The notes below the pieces were generated by a model. It made no database searches, had not been told where the DNA came from, and was given only the letters and a program-made list of their open reading frames with translations. Below, piece after piece: positions 28,800 through 30,874 of a DNA stretch of 30,874 bases. Both the position numbers and the translations under genes were made by a program. Positions within the stretch are counted from its first letter, which is position 1. Each line of letters begins with the position of its first letter. The stretch is from Pelargonium cotyledonis. Lineage: Eukaryota; Streptophyta; Magnoliopsida; Geraniales; Geraniaceae. The stretch spans positions 1-30,874 of the forward strand of contig JAYMTA010000341.1 of assembly GCA_036897625.1 (NCBI GenBank), in the 5' to 3' direction.

Positions 28800-29189
28800 G
28801 GAAACTTCAACTTTATCGAGCCAGAGGCAAAAATGCCAAAAAGGTTATATTTCTCTGCTTTTTTTACAAAAAAATGTTGGGATGTAATGCCATGATCCTC
28901 TGCAGGTTTCTGTAAGGTATGAGTTGTTACTGCTTCAACTCTCAGGTTCTTGTTCATGAACTTCTGAATATGAAACTAGAATTAGGTCTCTTGGAAGAAC
29001 ACTAGTTATGATCAGTCTTCAGCTATTTGATGTACTTTATTTTCTGTTGCGTGGGAAATGACTGAGGATGTGATGAATAGTGTCAAGATCTCTATTGAAA
29101 AATGTAAAGAAACTCTGTTTCAATGCTTTGTATTGAAATGGTGAATTCTGCCAAACAAAATGCTCCTAGGAAAGGGAACTTATTTTGAA
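28800..29189. other. PrmA 3' UTR and downstream flank
   Basis: No coding region. The first 300 bases are expected to contain the 3' UTR. No canonical AATAAA was seen close to the stop; near-matches such as AATGTAAAG lie around 29100. Confidence 0.35.
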
Positions 29190-29508
29190 CAGTGCTTTTA
29201 AAATTCGACTGGGTTGAGTTGGTTTGTTGATTGAGTCATTGGTTTAATCGGTTCAATAAGCTTAGTTATACAGTGACGTGGCAACCAAGAGAAGTAAAAG
29301 TTGGACCAGGTCATACTTGGGTTTTACCTATCGTCGCTAGTTTTGTTCAGGTTTGCATCAAACACGGTGAAGACCGGTAAAAATTAGTTAGATTTGAGTT
29401 TGACTTATCATTTTTTTGTCTTTAACTTGTCATTGAGTGATCCGACCAACCAGATGGTTCAAATTAATCAGTCGATCAAAACCTTTGATCCGGCTTATTA
29501 AACATTGA
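29190..29508. repeat. MITE-like repeat downstream of PrmA
   Basis: The left end is CAGTGCTTTTAAAATTCGAC and the complement of the right end reads CAATGTTTAATAAGCCGGAT, sharing CARTGYTTTAA-type ends. The interior has GGTTTGTTGATTGAGTCATT, AATCGGTTCAAT and, inverted, ATTTGAACCATCTGG- and ACTGATTAA-like sequence, giving a degenerate foldback. Noncoding and old. Confidence 0.4.
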
Positions 29509-29509
29509 G

Positions 29510-30160
29510 CTGGAACTCAATACGAGAGCTTTAAATGGTAATATCACAAGTAATTCGATCTTACACCAATTTCACCGACATACTTTTTAAATTTTTACGT
29601 ATTACGTGCAGCTGAAATTAGACCGTAGATACATATATCAATCCTTGTAAGTAACAATATACTACTCATTAAAGTATTTTGGATTATGATGATGGTGACA
29701 AGGTACTAGCTCTTTTTTTATCCTCCTTTAGGAAATGGACATTGATGGTGGTTCTTAAGTTTTATTGGGGGCTTTCTCTGAATTTGATTTTGATTGAGAG
29801 ATGGTGCACTGGGGTTATAGAGATGTTTCTGTTTGGAGACTAGGAAAATTCCAAAACCCATAGAATTTAATTAGGCTGCCTAAAAAAATTGGCATCACCT
29901 ATTCTATTGAACATCATTGATTGATTGAAACAAAATATATACAAAAAATATCGTGTTTAGTTTCGATTGTTTCAACAAAAAGATATCGAGTTTAAACATT
30001 TTTTAACATAAATTTTCACCTACAGTATCAAAATGCAATTCAAGAATTTGAAAGGATGAAAAAATGAAACATTTAGATATTTTTTTTATTTGAACAGAAA
30101 TAATAAATATTATTTCATAGAGATTAACACCGATACACTATGAGAGAACTAAACAACCAA
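29510..30160. other. AT-rich intergenic DNA, nothing recognised
   Basis: No exons, RNA genes or repeat ends could be supported in this stretch. Confidence 0.4.
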
Positions 30161-30185
30161 ACTAACAGAATTCAGAAATAAAACC

Positions 30186-30233
30186 AAACTAAATTGAGCT
30201 ACTACAAACCAAACTAAATTGAGCTACTACAAA
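30186..30233. repeat. Short tandem duplication, 24-bp unit
   Basis: CCAAACTAAATTGAGCTACT followed by ACAA is present twice in tandem. AATTCAGAAATA flanks the pair on both sides (30169-30180 and 30238-30249), suggesting that a larger segment was duplicated in steps. Confidence 0.8.
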
Positions 30234-30450
30234 CAAAATTCAGAAATATTACCACCTCCTTGCCCTGGATTGCTCGAAGCCATTGACGTTGGAAGGAGAC
30301 AATATACACTGCCGCAAACCTCTGTCCCAAACACCATTACTCTGCTCGCCGATCAGCCTTCACGGAGCCCCAATCACTCCTCCTTACCGAAATCTTTGTC
30401 GACACAAAGACACAAACTCTAGTCTCCAACATAAAAACCCTAGGTTGTAA
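30227..30450 (-). other. Orphan first-exon-like fragment
   Basis: Read on the minus strand, a leader with AACCTAGGGTTT (telo-box-like) at about 30433-30444 is followed by about 150 bp of moderately GC-rich sequence and an ATG at 30283. This encodes MASSNPGQGGGNISEFCL and stops at 30227. A splice-donor-like GGTGGTAATAT occurs after residue 11, so the coding part could be a short first exon. No downstream exon was recognised to the left, so it may be a broken gene 5' end or a captured fragment. The protein was not recognised. Confidence 0.3.
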
Positions 30451-30654
30451 TCTCAGCAGAGAGATAACCCACGAGTTTTTTTATTAAACATCTAGATATT
30501 TTGATGCAACGAAATTTTGAATAATATAAAGAGAAGTAATAGTGGTTATAAATTTTGACAATGAATCGAATTAAAATCAAAGAAATTCACTTGTTCAATT
30601 TTCAATCAGGATTGTATATGAAACTAAGAGTTTGTATTAATTACTTAATAGTAG

Positions 30655-30874
30655 TAATCAACGGTATTCCTCTCCTCTGAGAGTTTTCCTAGGGTTAGGG
30701 TTTTGTGCTGTTGTTCCTTTGATGATGGAGATTCGTATAGCTTTTATGGTGATGAAAGTGGGTCTGGCTGCTTTTGATCATAAGGCAGTGGTCTCCATGA
30801 GCATGCTCGTTACTCTTCCTTGTGCTTGTGTGGTACTTGTTTTCTTATTGGATGAAATCGGAGAGGAGGGCGGG
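30655..30874 (+). mobile_element. 5' end of a LINE, cut by the window edge
   Basis: GAGAGTTTTCCTAGGGTTAG followed by GGTTTTGTGC matches the leader of the insertion at about 14484-14514. The sequence then becomes GC-richer up to the right edge (ends GGAGAGGAGGGCGGG). It looks like the 5' UTR of a LINE whose body continues outside the window. Confidence 0.45.

Overview
The window is a stretch of plant nuclear genome, most likely from a eudicot. Genes are intron-rich with GT-AG introns, and intergenic and intronic DNA is AT-rich. Gene families are plant-typical (F-box/FBD/LRR, plant-type MAP4K, organelle-targeted PrmA), and there are telo-box-like leaders and many small transposon relics. The species cannot be fixed from sequence alone. 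Gene identifications rest on recalled family features, not on searches.

Layout. 1-2398: AT-rich intergenic DNA with a possible Helitron 3' end. 2399-4556 (-): complete three-exon F-box/LRR/FBD gene (405 codons). 4695-6610: repeat block holding a tRNA-related repeat, a foldback MITE with roughly 100-bp arms, a minisatellite of alternating A and B monomers, and a short LTR-like relic. 7081-10549 (-): complete twelve-exon nuclear protein gene (597 codons) with a 4CXXC-R1 zinc finger, AT-hook, DDT domain and WHIM-like segment; its first intron holds a duplicated tRNA-related repeat. 10640-12660: gene-poor. 12669-14378 (+): 5'-truncated LINE with RNase H domain and poly(A). 14402-15108 (+): second, GC-rich LINE-derived insertion. 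16059-24006 (+): complete 20-exon Ste20-type kinase of the plant MAP4K/MST-like group (688 codons), with a 5'-leader exon and a SINE with 14-bp target-site duplications in one intron. 24764-28799 (+): complete seven-exon ribosomal protein L11 methyltransferase gene (389 codons) with an organelle transit peptide; three introns carry related MITEs. 28800-30874: repeats, an orphan first-exon-like fragment, and the 5' end of another LINE cut by the window edge.

The four host genes each splice in silico into one uninterrupted frame with consistent intron phases, so they look functional. They do not form an obvious pathway: ubiquitin-ligase adaptor, chromatin factor, signalling kinase and organellar ribosome-modifying enzyme. 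I found no new biological system. The most notable points are three SGTV motifs in the kinase tail that resemble the phospho-threonine linker motifs of Hippo/MST kinases, the A/B dimeric minisatellite beside a foldback MITE, and one MITE family recurring in introns of a single gene.
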